A program made the translations under genes and the position numbers. A DNA stretch of 64,000 bases, taken from CAVSCD01 sp963726335 (GTDB lineage Bacteria > Acidobacteriota > Aminicenantia > Aminicenantales > UBA8522). Of the stretch, positions 34,114-42,594 are shown piece after piece. The stretch's first letter is position 1. Each line of letters starts with the position of its first letter. The notes under the pieces are model-generated. The model was not told the DNA's origin, did not search any database, and saw only the letters and a program-made list of their open reading frames with translations. The stretch is taken from assembly GCA_963726335.1 (NCBI GenBank), contig CAVSCD010000011.1, positions 310,001-374,000 of the forward strand, written 5' to 3'.

Positions 34114-35668
34114 CTTCGTCCTTCGCGAACAGGACGGGGAGATCTTCCTGGCGCACGCCAGCGGGCGCCGAGTCAAAACGGACCGGCTCGGCAAGGCCGT
34201 TTGGGAGAGTCTGCCGGGAACGGCCGCCGGGGTCGTGACGAGGGTTCGCCGCGAATGGAACGTCTCCTCCGAGCTTGTCCGCCGACTCCTCCATCTTTTT
34301 CTCCGTGCCGAAGTCATCGCCTCTTCAGCCGGGGGACAGTCCCCAGGCGGGGGCAGGGCAGCGGGGGATGCTGCCCTGAAGACCCCGAGATTACTGCCTG
34401 AGACACTTTTCCAGACATTATTTTCTGCTATTACCCTCCCTCTACCCTCCCTTCAAAGGGAGGGAGAAAGGTTAGTGTCTCAGGAAAGGCCGGAGGGGGA
34501 CCCGTCGTTTACGACGGGGGAACCGACGGGACTGGTTCCCGGGGGTCCGGGGGGAGAAGGGCGGTGTCCCCCGCTGCCCTGCCCCCCCAAGGGGGACTGT
34601 CCCCTTAATGGGACGGGCGCCATCTCGGTCATCGTCATCACCCGGAACGGCGAGGAGCACATCCGCGGCTGTCTCTCGTCGCTCGCCGCCCAGACCTCGG
34701 CGCCGCTCGAGGTCCTGGTCGTCGACAACGCCTCGACCGACCGGACGGCCGGGATCGTCAGGCGGGATTTCCCGTGGGCCCGGCTCCTGTCGCTGAAGAG
34801 GAACATCTACTTCCCCGGAGCGGTCAACCGCGGCCTGGCCGAAGCCCGCGGCCGCTTCCTGATGGTCCTCAACGACGACACGGAGCTCGACCCGGATTGC
34901 CTCCGGCGCCTCTGCCTGAAAATGGCCAGCCGGCCGCGCGCCGGGGCGGTCGCGCCGATGATGAAGTTCTACCACCTGCGGGGGTTCATCAACGGCCTCG
35001 GAAACCATATCCGGGCCCAAGGCTGGGGAAGCGACAATTTCATCGGCTGCGTGGACGTCGGGCAGTTCGCCGGCCTCGCGGAGGTCCCCTCGGCCTGCTT
35101 CGGGGCGGTCCTGCTCCGCCGCGAGGCCGTCGGCGAGGTGGGCGGCTTGGACCCCGCCTACGTGGCCTACTATGAAGACATCGACTGGAGCTTCCGAGCC
35201 TGGCTCCGCGGCTGGGCCGTGGTCCCCGAGCCGGCCGCCGTCGTCTATCACAAGTTCGGCGCATTCTGGAAGACCCAGGCGCGGAAGCAGGTCCACGTCG
35301 TCCGCAACAGGCTGCGTCTCGTCCTCAAGCTTTTCGAGGGGAAAACCCGGCGTTCCTACCTGCGGTCTTACGCCAAGGAAGACGTCAAGGGCTTCCTTCA
35401 TTATCTCGGGCGGAAGGAGTTCGGGCTGGCGGCCGTCTATCCCAGGGCTTATGCCGCGCTGCTTTGCGGGCTCCCCGGGATCCTCCTCGCCAGGCGGGAG
35501 ATTCTGAAGGGAAAAGCGCCCGGGAGCGGGGCCGAGGCGGTGCTTCAAAAGAACCCCGGGTTCTTCAGCTGCCTCGACGATTCCCAGTCGCCCCGCCTGG
35601 ATGCCGCGACCGTATTCGAATATTACGGGTGGGAACCGCCCCGGACCTCATCCCCGGAATCACCCTGA
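34067..35668 (+). CDS. PqqD-like domain fused to a GT2 glycosyltransferase
   Basis: A protein of 533 residues. Residues 1-85 resemble the PqqD fold, a small winged-helix peptide-binding domain (DFVLREQDGEIFLAHASG, TDRLGKAVWESL, then VRRLLHLFLRAEVI). Residues 88-180 are Pro/Gly-rich, encoded by a block of nested inverted repeats. From about 186 a GT2 (GT-A) domain begins: ISVIVITRNGEEHIRGCL, EVLVVDNASTDRTA, and LNDDTELDPD with the DDxE metal motif, ending near EDIDWSFRAWLRGW. Rhamnosyltransferase-type activity is plausible. The ATG at 34067 is chosen because PqqD similarity starts there. Function of the fused PqqD domain is unknown; it may recruit a peptide or protein acceptor. Confidence 0.75.
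   Translation: MKTLFEENAVLSAHPDFVLREQDGEIFLAHASGRRVKTDRLGKAVWESLPGTAAGVVTRVRREWNVSSELVRRLLHLFLRAEVIASSAGGQSPGGGRAAGDAALKTPRLLPETLFQTLFSAITLPLPSLQREGERLVSQERPEGDPSFTTGEPTGLVPGGPGGEGRCPPLPCPPKGDCPLNGTGAISVIVITRNGEEHIRGCLSSLAAQTSAPLEVLVVDNASTDRTAGIVRRDFPWARLLSLKRNIYFPGAVNRGLAEARGRFLMVLNDDTELDPDCLRRLCLKMASRPRAGAVAPMMKFYHLRGFINGLGNHIRAQGWGSDNFIGCVDVGQFAGLAEVPSACFGAVLLRREAVGEVGGLDPAYVAYYEDIDWSFRAWLRGWAVVPEPAAVVYHKFGAFWKTQARKQVHVVRNRLRLVLKLFEGKTRRSYLRSYAKEDVKGFLHYLGRKEFGLAAVYPRAYAALLCGLPGILLARREILKGKAPGSGAEAVLQKNPGFFSCLDDSQSPRLDAATVFEYYGWEPPRTSSPESP
34329..34606. mobile_element. Nested inverted-repeat element inside an open reading frame
   Basis: The ends carry GGGGACAGTCCCC (34332-34344) and GGGGACTGTCCCC (34592-34604). 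Just inside, a perfect 20-bp inverted repeat lies at 34349-34368 and 34567-34586. Further in are a 10-bp pair, CCTGAGACAC and GTGTCTCAGG (34397-34406, 34475-34484), and three small hairpins, including CCCTCCCTT-3-AGGGAGGG. No transposase gene is inside. The host frame stays open through all 278 bp. It looks like a MITE- or REP-like element, possibly the product of nested insertions. Confidence 0.65.
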
Positions 35669-35753
35669 AAGGTGATTTACTTCAACCGTCCTCCCCTTTA
35701 CCTTAAGAGTGCGCCAAGGTATCTTAGTGTTGTGACCGAGCGCGGAGGCTCGC

Positions 35754-36371
35754 ATGCAGTTCTTAAGAAAGGCCGGAATTCTCGTCCTCGGATCCCTGTT
35801 CGCGGCGACATCCGCCTTTTCCCAGATATCGGTCAGCTCGCCTTCAAGCCGGGATGCCCTCAGGGCCTGCCCCGACTACGCGGACGAAACCCTGCGCGAC
35901 CGCTGGGACATGAACGAGAGAACGGACCTCGGCTGGCGGATCTTCAACACCGTCGAGCTGCCCCATTCCTATCTGACGAATATCTCCTTCCAGAACGGCA
36001 TCTTTGCGGCCCAAACGGTCGCCACTCCGGGAGGCGCCGCCGATTACTCCGACGCCAACATCTCCATCCTCGACTCGGCCTACCTCTATTCGGCGATGCT
36101 GGGCAAGACCGGGAAGAACTTCCCGATCAACGCCTCCCAGTACACGCGGCTGGCGCTCCGGATGTACCTGAGCCCGGGCTCCGCCGGGAAGTCCGGACAG
36201 CTCTTCTGGTCGAAGGACACGGTCTATAACGGGATTTCCGTCTCGAACGTCTTCGACGTCCACGACAACTGGTTCATCTACATCGTCGACATCCCCTCGC
36301 TGGGGCTCGCCGCGGGCTCGGAGCACCTGGAGCGGCCTGGTCGACTCGCTGAGGTTCGACCCGATCTATAA
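35754..36371 (+). CDS. Secreted surface protein, 5' part (frameshifted from the next entry)
   Basis: The first 190 residues of what should be one secreted protein of about 1,075 residues. A signal peptide (FLRKAGILVLGSLFAATSAFSQ) is followed by a beta-rich domain with RDRWDMNERTDLGWRIFNT. After LGLAAGS (about 36320) this frame reads nonsense and stops at 36371. Removing one G at about 36321 continues directly as STWSGLVDSLRFDPIYK in the other frame. It is either a real frameshift or a sequencing/assembly error in a GC-rich run. A TATCTT hexamer and GCGGAGG lie upstream of the ATG. Confidence 0.7.
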   Translation: MQFLRKAGILVLGSLFAATSAFSQISVSSPSSRDALRACPDYADETLRDRWDMNERTDLGWRIFNTVELPHSYLTNISFQNGIFAAQTVATPGGAADYSDANISILDSAYLYSAMLGKTGKNFPINASQYTRLALRMYLSPGSAGKSGQLFWSKDTVYNGISVSNVFDVHDNWFIYIVDIPSLGLAAGSEHLERPGRLAEVRPDL

Positions 36372-38982
36372 GCGAGACAAGACGATCCAGATCGACTGGA
36401 TCCGGCTCGTCGGGTACGATGCCGCGACGCAGAGAACGATCAGCTGGTCGGGCTGGACGTCCGGCACGGACATCTACCTCGACAACGACAAGAATGCCGC
36501 CAACGGCAACCTGGGCCTGCTGGCCAAGGGTGTCGCGGGCTCGAGCTACGGTTTCCTGGCCGGCGCGCTGGCTCCCGGCGATTATTATGTCGCCGTGGCG
36601 CCCGCCGGCACCTCGAACTTCGCCTACAGCGCTGGCTACTATCACGTCAACGACGTGCCGGTCTTCAACTTCACCAGTCCGTCGGACGAGGGGAGCGACC
36701 AGGACTTCATCACCGTCAACACCGGGAACCCCTGGGACATGAACGGGGCCACCGACATCGACTACACCGTCAACATCGTCAACCCGCAGTTCACGACGCT
36801 CTCCTACCAGGACACGGCGGGGAAAGCCTACAGCGACCAGTCCGTCTTCCTCGCCCAGGCGCCTTACGGTTCCGGCGACCCGATCGCCTTTCTCCTTCAT
36901 TTCCTTTACCGGGGAAAGACTTTCCGCATCGATACCAGCCGCTACCACAACCTGGTCTTGAAGATGGGAATCGCCGGCGCGCCCAGCGTCAACGACGGGT
37001 CGATCGCCAGGATCATCTGGCGGAACAAGAACGAGACGCTGGAGAACGTCAGCGAGGACATCATCATCCACCACCTGCCGAACTCCTGGGTGATGGACAA
37101 GATCGTCTGCGACATGAGGACGCTCCCGATCGAGCCCGGCGCGGGCAGCCCGTCCCATTCGGGCTGGAACGGCGAGCTGGACTGCTTCCGGGTGGACGCC
37201 CATGAGTTCACGGACGGGCGGGCCTTCTTCTTCGACGACATCCGGCTGACCGCCGACCTCACCGCCAACCAGTCGGCGACCATCACCTGGAACAGCGCCG
37301 ATTCCGACCACACCCCGACGGTCTCGCTATATTATGATGCCGCGAACGCGGGCTACGCCGGAACGCAAATCGCCTCCGGGATCCCGTCCCCCTCGGGACA
37401 GGTGAGCTATGCCTGGAACACCTCCGCCGTCCCCCAGGGAAAATATTGGATCTACGGGGTCATCAGCGACGGCCTCAACCAGAGCAGGGGCTATGCCCGG
37501 GGGCCGATCGTCATCAATCATTACACGGGCGCACCGGAGATCAACCTCTCCAAGTATGTCCTGAATTTCGGCGCCCAGCAGGGCGGGCCGGCGACCAACG
37601 CCGAGGCGGTACTCATCTCCAACAGGGGCACGGGCACCCTGAGCTGGCAGGCCGCGCCGCTCCAGTCCTGGATCTCGGTCAGCCCGGCGTCCGGGACCGG
37701 CGACGGAAAATTCACCGTCGGCGTCAACGCCGCCGGCCTCTATCCCGGCACCTTCCAGGGACAGGTCAGGGTCACCGACCCCGCCGCCCTCAACTCGCCG
37801 CAGTACATCGCGGTGAACCTGACGGTCTATGCCGCGGGTTACGACCCACCCCCTATCGGCGCCTTCGATACGCCGACAAACGGCGCGACGGTCTCGGGGA
37901 GCATCTCCGTCTCCGGCTGGGCCCTGGACACCATCGGCGTCAGGAAGATCGACATCAAGAGAGCGCCGGACCCGGCCGACCCGGGCGCCGTTATCGGCGC
38001 CGACGGGCTCGTCTTCGTCGGGGAAGGGATCATCGTCAAGGGAGCGAGGGCCGACATCGAAGCCCTCTATCCGGGCTACCCCCTGAGCGACCGGGCGGGC
38101 TGGGGATATATGCTGTTGACCTACGGCCTCCCCAGGCAAGGGAACGGGGCGTTCACCCTTTATGCGATAGCGGAAGACCTCAACGGGAACAGGACGGTGC
38201 TCGGCTCCAAGCTGATTTACTGCAACAACGCCGGCCGGACGCAGCCGTTCGGCAACATCGACACGCCGGGCCAGGGCGGGATCGCCTCCGGCTCGGCCTA
38301 CGTCAACTTCGGCTGGGCCCTGACCCCGCTTCCCAACATCATCCCCCAGGACGGGTCGACGATCTGGGTCGGCGTGGACAGCGTCCTGATCGGGCATCCC
38401 GTCTACAACCTCTACCGGAGCGACATCGCCGCGGGCTTTCCCAGCTACCTGAACAGCGGCGGCGCCGTCGGCTACTATGATCTCGACACGACCAAGTACG
38501 CCAACGGAACCCATATCATCGGCTGGTTCATCGTCGACAGCGCCGGGAACTCCGACGGCATGGGCTCGCGGTTCTTCGAGATCGAAAATATCGGCGGGAC
38601 CGCGGCCCGGCCGGGCGCGAGCCCCCTGGGCCTGAAAAACGACACCGGAAGTCAACTGGGCATCGCCGTCGACGGCCCGAGCGAGATCGTGATCGAGGAG
38701 CTGGGCCAATTGAAAGTGAGCCTCAAGGGATCGGGCGCGACGGAATTCGTCGGCTGGGGCCGGGATAAGTCCAGGGAGCTCCCCATCGGGTCGACGCTCG
38801 ACACGGAGAAAGGCGTTTTCTACTGGAATCCGGCGCCCGGGTTCCTGGGCCGCCATGTCCTGCATTTCGCCGTGACCGACGGCACGCGGGTGAGCCGGCC
38901 GGCCAAGGTCACGGTCGAGATCGTCCCCCGGGATTTCGAAAGAGAACATGGGGCGGCCGACCACAGGACCAAGAAGCGATAG
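36319..38982 (+). CDS. Secreted surface protein, main part (BACON and Ig-like domains)
   Basis: This frame continues the preceding entry; counted alone it has no good start. It contains a second domain like the first (PWDMNGATDIDYTVNIV). An Ig-like domain follows, then a BACON-type domain (ISNRGTGTLSWQAAPLQSWI, SVSPASGTGDG). Two related Ig-like modules come next (GAFDTPTNGATVSGSISVSG and FGNIDTPGQGGIASGSAYVN), and the end is cadherin-like (GVFYWNPAPGFLGRHVLHFA). BACON and Ig modules usually bind carbohydrate or act as stalks. It probably sits outside the cell, near the glycan exported by the operon that precedes it. Confidence 0.75.
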   Translation, partial: RSTWSGLVDSLRFDPIYKRDKTIQIDWIRLVGYDAATQRTISWSGWTSGTDIYLDNDKNAANGNLGLLAKGVAGSSYGFLAGALAPGDYYVAVAPAGTSNFAYSAGYYHVNDVPVFNFTSPSDEGSDQDFITVNTGNPWDMNGATDIDYTVNIVNPQFTTLSYQDTAGKAYSDQSVFLAQAPYGSGDPIAFLLHFLYRGKTFRIDTSRYHNLVLKMGIAGAPSVNDGSIARIIWRNKNETLENVSEDIIIHHLPNSWVMDKIVCDMRTLPIEPGAGSPSHSGWNGELDCFRVDAHEFTDGRAFFFDDIRLTADLTANQSATITWNSADSDHTPTVSLYYDAANAGYAGTQIASGIPSPSGQVSYAWNTSAVPQGKYWIYGVISDGLNQSRGYARGPIVINHYTGAPEINLSKYVLNFGAQQGGPATNAEAVLISNRGTGTLSWQAAPLQSWISVSPASGTGDGKFTVGVNAAGLYPGTFQGQVRVTDPAALNSPQYIAVNLTVYAAGYDPPPIGAFDTPTNGATVSGSISVSGWALDTIGVRKIDIKRAPDPADPGAVIGADGLVFVGEGIIVKGARADIEALYPGYPLSDRAGWGYMLLTYGLPRQGNGAFTLYAIAEDLNGNRTVLGSKLIYCNNAGRTQPFGNIDTPGQGGIASGSAYVNFGWALTPLPNIIPQDGSTIWVGVDSVLIGHPVYNLYRSDIAAGFPSYLNSGGAVGYYDLDTTKYANGTHIIGWFIVDSAGNSDGMGSRFFEIENIGGTAARPGASPLGLKNDTGSQLGIAVDGPSEIVIEELGQLKVSLKGSGATEFVGWGRDKSRELPIGSTLDTEKGVFYWNPAPGFLGRHVLHFAVTDGTRVSRPAKVTVEIVPRDFEREHGAADHRTKKR

Positions 38983-38983
38983 G

Positions 38984-38997
38984 CCGTCGGCCGACGG
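38984..38997. terminator. Palindrome between convergent genes
   Basis: CCGTCGG directly followed by CCGACGG, a perfect 14-base palindrome exactly filling the gap between convergent stops. It may work as a weak terminator in both directions; no U-tract is present. Confidence 0.3.
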
Positions 38998-40794
38998 TCA
39001 GTCGAGCGCGTAAACCCGGACACCCCTGACGACTTTGCGCAACCTGAGGCCGGGGCTGGCTTCGACCTTCGCCTGAAGCCTCCGCCAGTCCGGGATCCGG
39101 GAGGGCGTGAACAACACATACGTCACTCCCCACGAGCGCAGCGCCGCGATGCCCGCCGGCGAGGGGAAATCATCGAGGATCCTCGTCCGCTCCAGCCGCT
39201 CCTCCGGAAAAAACGAATCGCTCACCGGCCCGAAGACCGTCCGCCGCTCGTGAACTGTCTGGTAATAGTCCTGGTAAGGCCTCATGGCCTGCTCGACCGG
39301 GAGCTCGACGATGACCGTATCGGAAGGCTGCCGGGACAGCCACAGATCGACTTTCCGCGGCCGGACCGAAAGGTAAGGAACGCTCCGCCAGCTTTCGAAG
39401 ACGACCAGGACCGCGCCCGCCGCCAGCAGCGCGAGTACCAGCCCCGGGCGGGGCCGCCGCCGGCTGAGTTTTTCCAGAAACGCCTTGAAACCCAAGCCGG
39501 CCAGCGCCGCCGTCATCAGCCCCGTCCAGACGCCGAAACGGGACATGACCCGCATGCCCCGGGTCAGCGGCACGAACAGATAAAGAAAAAATGACGGCAG
39601 CGGGACGGGTGTCGCCTGCCGGGCGAGGATGCCGTCCCGGACGCCTGCGAGCGAAGGGAAGAGCCCTGCGACCCCGGCCAAACCCCGCGCGGCGAACTCC
39701 GGCAGCGGCAACAGCACCTGGCGGTCCAGGGCGTGGAGCGTCGGCCCGAGCGCGATAAGATAGGAAACGATCCAGACCGCCGCCCAGGCTCCCGCAGCCG
39801 GGCTCCGCCGGCGGAAGAGCCAGCCGCACACGGCCAAACCCAGGGCGACGTACCCGAGCGTCACCCCGTGCTCGACCCATAGGGAGGCCTGTTGAGGGAA
39901 CAGCGGCGCGAGGGCGCTGCGCCACGCGGGATGGACGAGGTTGGGCATGAGGAAGGCATAGAAGTTCATCGACCAGGACTCCATCTCCTCGATCGACCGG
40001 CTGATCGCGCCCCCGGCCATCAGCCGCGCGTAAGGGATGACGAAGGGGATGACGAGCGCCAGGCTGACGGCGCTGGCGGCGGCAAGCCCCCGCCAGACGG
40101 CCGTTTGTCTCCAGAAGGCCCGCCAGGGGCGCGTCCGTATCAAGGCATAAAGCGGGAAGAGGAGGGCCGCCGAATAGCCGTAATACCAGTCGGAGAGGAC
40201 GACGAGGCCGCCCGTCAGTCCGAGGAGCAGTCCCCGGCCGAGCCGGGGTTTTTCCCTGAACTTCTCGAAAGCGTAAAGGCAGAGCACGATCCACTGCGTC
40301 GTCATCATGTGCATGTGGCCCGTGACGTGCGCGAACCGGTAGGGGAGCCAACCGGCGATCACCCCGGCGACGAACCCGGCGGACCGGCTCGAGGTCAGAT
40401 GGGCGACCCAGAGATAGGCCCCGGCGGCCGTCAGGAAAAAAGACAGCATCAGCATCAGGTTGTAGCCCGCGACCGGACCGAAGAGAGCCGTCAGGGGCAG
40501 GCCAAGGAGGGTGTTGGCCGGGAAGAACGAGCCGTGGGCGATATCGTAGCCCGCCGGAAAATAGGAGTTCGGGTCGAAAAAGGGAGAGATGCCGAGATCC
40601 AGCAGAGCGTGTTTCATCCACCACATCTGGCGGATACAGAACAGGTTGTCGCCCTCCCAGCCGGCGACGGCGCCGCCGGGATCACGGACCGAGGGCCACA
40701 GGGTCAGGACGGTGAGCAGCAGAAAAGCGGCGACGGCCGGAGCGCCCGGCGGAAGCGCCTCGAAAACCCGTTTGAGCTGGAGCCGCCTCATCAT
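38998..40794 (-). CDS. Large multi-spanning membrane protein (GT-C-like)
   Basis: A protein of 598 residues with about eleven to twelve membrane segments and a soluble C-terminal domain of about 120 residues. The first periplasmic loop has GWEGDNLFCIRQMWWMKHAL, with an acidic residue where GT-C enzymes keep their catalytic Asp or Glu, and DWYYGYSAALLFPLYAL recurs in this uncharacterised family. GT-C enzymes use polyprenyl-phosphate sugars on the periplasmic side. That function is likely but not proven here. It lies 14 bases after the stop of the GT2-methyltransferase gene on the same strand. Confidence 0.75.
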   Translation of the reverse strand: MMRRLQLKRVFEALPPGAPAVAAFLLLTVLTLWPSVRDPGGAVAGWEGDNLFCIRQMWWMKHALLDLGISPFFDPNSYFPAGYDIAHGSFFPANTLLGLPLTALFGPVAGYNLMLMLSFFLTAAGAYLWVAHLTSSRSAGFVAGVIAGWLPYRFAHVTGHMHMMTTQWIVLCLYAFEKFREKPRLGRGLLLGLTGGLVVLSDWYYGYSAALLFPLYALIRTRPWRAFWRQTAVWRGLAAASAVSLALVIPFVIPYARLMAGGAISRSIEEMESWSMNFYAFLMPNLVHPAWRSALAPLFPQQASLWVEHGVTLGYVALGLAVCGWLFRRRSPAAGAWAAVWIVSYLIALGPTLHALDRQVLLPLPEFAARGLAGVAGLFPSLAGVRDGILARQATPVPLPSFFLYLFVPLTRGMRVMSRFGVWTGLMTAALAGLGFKAFLEKLSRRRPRPGLVLALLAAGAVLVVFESWRSVPYLSVRPRKVDLWLSRQPSDTVIVELPVEQAMRPYQDYYQTVHERRTVFGPVSDSFFPEERLERTRILDDFPSPAGIAALRSWGVTYVLFTPSRIPDWRRLQAKVEASPGLRLRKVVRGVRVYALD

Positions 40795-40808
40795 GGTGCG
40801 CGGGCCGG

Positions 40809-42236
40809 TCAGGTTTTACGGGCCAGGACAAGAAGCGACATCCCGAAGGACGGCGGCCGCCGCTCCTCCCGCCGCAACAGGGGCAAAAACAGCCGGAAGG
40901 CCCTCGTCTGCTGGCGCGGCAGGATCTTCCTCTTCAAGACCCGGGAATTGAGCCACCAGCCCGCGACTCCCGGACGGTTGAGGTAGCGGAGGGATTCGAC
41001 CTCGAACCCGGCCCCGGAGACGAGCGCCCGCAGACCGTCGGCTTCATAGCGGCGATAATGGTTCAGGTTGATGTCGAGCGTGCCGTAAAGGGACGGCATG
41101 GCCGGGACGAGAAGGACCAGCCGTCCGCCCGGTCCGAGGACCGAGGCGAAATCCACAACCGCGGCCGCGTCGTTCTCGATGTGCTCCAAAACGTTCAGGC
41201 AGACGACGGTGTCCGGCCGTTCGGCCAGGGCCTCGGTGCGGTCGGGGCCGGAAAGCGGGAAGCGGAACGACGTAACCCTGACGTTGGGCCGGTCGCCGAA
41301 CTTGGCCCGGAGCTCCATCTGGTAATGGGGCTCGATGTCCGAAGCCACGACCCTCTCCCGGTCGAGGAAAAACCGGGTCTGGTTGCCGACGCCCGAGCCG
41401 ACCTCCAGGATCCGGCTGCCGAGGTGGGCTTCAAACATCTTGTGCAGCCAGGCGTTGTAAGCGGAAAGGCCCGCCATCCGTCGCAGCGTGACGGCGCCGA
41501 CGTCTCCCCTCGGCGCCTCCCAGCGGAAGTACCGCAGGATCGTCCAGAAGGCCGACACGGCGTCCTTGAACCCAATTTTCTTTCCCTCTCCGTAAGTGCG
41601 CCCTCGGTAGGAGATCGGCACTTCGTAGATGCGGGCCCTCAGCCGGGCCACCTTGCAGGTGATCTCGGGTTCGACGCCGAACCGGCGGGAGGCGAGATCC
41701 AGCCGGCCGGCGATCTCCCGGGTCATGGCCTTGTAGCAGGTCTCCATGTCGGTCAGGTTGAGGTTCGAAAAAGCGTTGGCCGCGAAGGTAAGGAGCCGGT
41801 TGCCGACCGAGTGCCAGAAATAGATGACCCGGCGGCCGCCGGGAGAACCCTGGAACCTCGAGCCGTAAACCACGTCCGCTTCTCCCTCGAGGATCGGACG
41901 CAGGACCCGAGAGTATTCGGCGGGATCGTACTCCAGGTCCGCGTCCTGGATGATGAGGATATCGCCCACGGCACTCCTGATCCCGCGGGCCACGGCCGCG
42001 CCCTTCCCCTGGTTCCGGGACTGCAGCATGATCTTCACCTCGGGATGAGAGGCGGCGAGCTCGGTGATGATCTCCCGGGTGCCGTCCGTCGAGCCGTCAT
42101 CGACGATGAGCAGCTCTCTCTCCAACCCGCCCAGGTCGACGGCCAGCACCCGCCTGACGATCTCCCGGATCGTCAGCCGCTCGTTGAAGGCCGGCATGAT
42201 GATCGAGAGCCGAGTGTACTGCGGTTTGTCGTTCAT
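40809..42236 (-). CDS. GT2 (dolichol-phosphate-mannose-synthase-like) fused to a methyltransferase
   Basis: A protein of 475 residues. Residues 1-240 are a DPM1/GtrB-type GT2: SIIMPAFNERLTIREIVRRV, LLIVDDGSTDGT, IQDADLEYDP with the DAD metal site, and EVPISYRGRTYGEGKKIGFKD. Residues 255-475 are a class I SAM methyltransferase: ILEVGSGVGNQTRFF (motif I), VVASDIEPHY, VVCLNVLEHIENDAAAVVDF. The first half would load a sugar onto polyprenyl phosphate, matching the adjacent GT-C-like protein that would use it. The start is placed at MNDKPQYTR; upstream codons are Pro/Gly-rich. Confidence 0.88.
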   Translation of the reverse strand: MNDKPQYTRLSIIMPAFNERLTIREIVRRVLAVDLGGLERELLIVDDGSTDGTREIITELAASHPEVKIMLQSRNQGKGAAVARGIRSAVGDILIIQDADLEYDPAEYSRVLRPILEGEADVVYGSRFQGSPGGRRVIYFWHSVGNRLLTFAANAFSNLNLTDMETCYKAMTREIAGRLDLASRRFGVEPEITCKVARLRARIYEVPISYRGRTYGEGKKIGFKDAVSAFWTILRYFRWEAPRGDVGAVTLRRMAGLSAYNAWLHKMFEAHLGSRILEVGSGVGNQTRFFLDRERVVASDIEPHYQMELRAKFGDRPNVRVTSFRFPLSGPDRTEALAERPDTVVCLNVLEHIENDAAAVVDFASVLGPGGRLVLLVPAMPSLYGTLDINLNHYRRYEADGLRALVSGAGFEVESLRYLNRPGVAGWWLNSRVLKRKILPRQQTRAFRLFLPLLRREERRPPSFGMSLLVLARKT

Positions 42237-42582
42237 AGATAGCACGCGCCCGCCGGGTTCAGGAGTGCCGGCGGGCCGCCTCAAATATACGGTCTGCGAA
42301 TTTCGATGTCAACGCCTCGCCGGGCGTCTCGGCCGCTCTTCTTGGGTGATCGTTCATCTTGATAATAGGGTCCTGTCACGGCGCGCCCCTGTGCGTCCTC
42401 GCGCCTCACCCGTCAACGACTGCTCGCGCCCTCCCAGGGGAGAGGGGGCCCCGTCGCTCCGGGCGCGCAGGGGCTATCGCCGTGCCACCCTCCGCTGATC
42501 CACTCGCTCACATAAAAAAGCGACCTCCTCGGCGTTGAGAAAGCGGACAATTTTCGTGCAACGGGGCGGCTCCTGAGATAAA
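42237..42582. other. Intergenic region with one repeat copy
   Basis: The gap between divergently read genes. Apart from the 120-bp repeat I see only a GATAAAAT hexamer (about 42576-42583) that could be a -10 box for the small membrane protein. No coding frame is convincing. Confidence 0.5.
42368..42488 (-). repeat. About 120-bp interspersed repeat, copy B (inverted)
   Basis: The reverse complement matches 53494-53616 closely over its length, including CCCTGCGCGCCCGGAGCGACGG, CTCTCCCCTGGGAGGGCGCG and GTTGACGGGTGAGGCGCGAG, with scattered differences. It lies in the gap between two divergent genes. The CTCCCAGGGGAGAG core is palindromic. Confidence 0.7.
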
Positions 42583-42594
42583 ATGGGGGCGGCC

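Noticed and set aside
34281..34326. Separate start for the GT2 domain after the palindromic block
   Set aside because: The only ATG near the GT2 start (about 34608) is out of frame, and the frame is open from the PqqD-like domain, so a single fused protein is the simpler reading.
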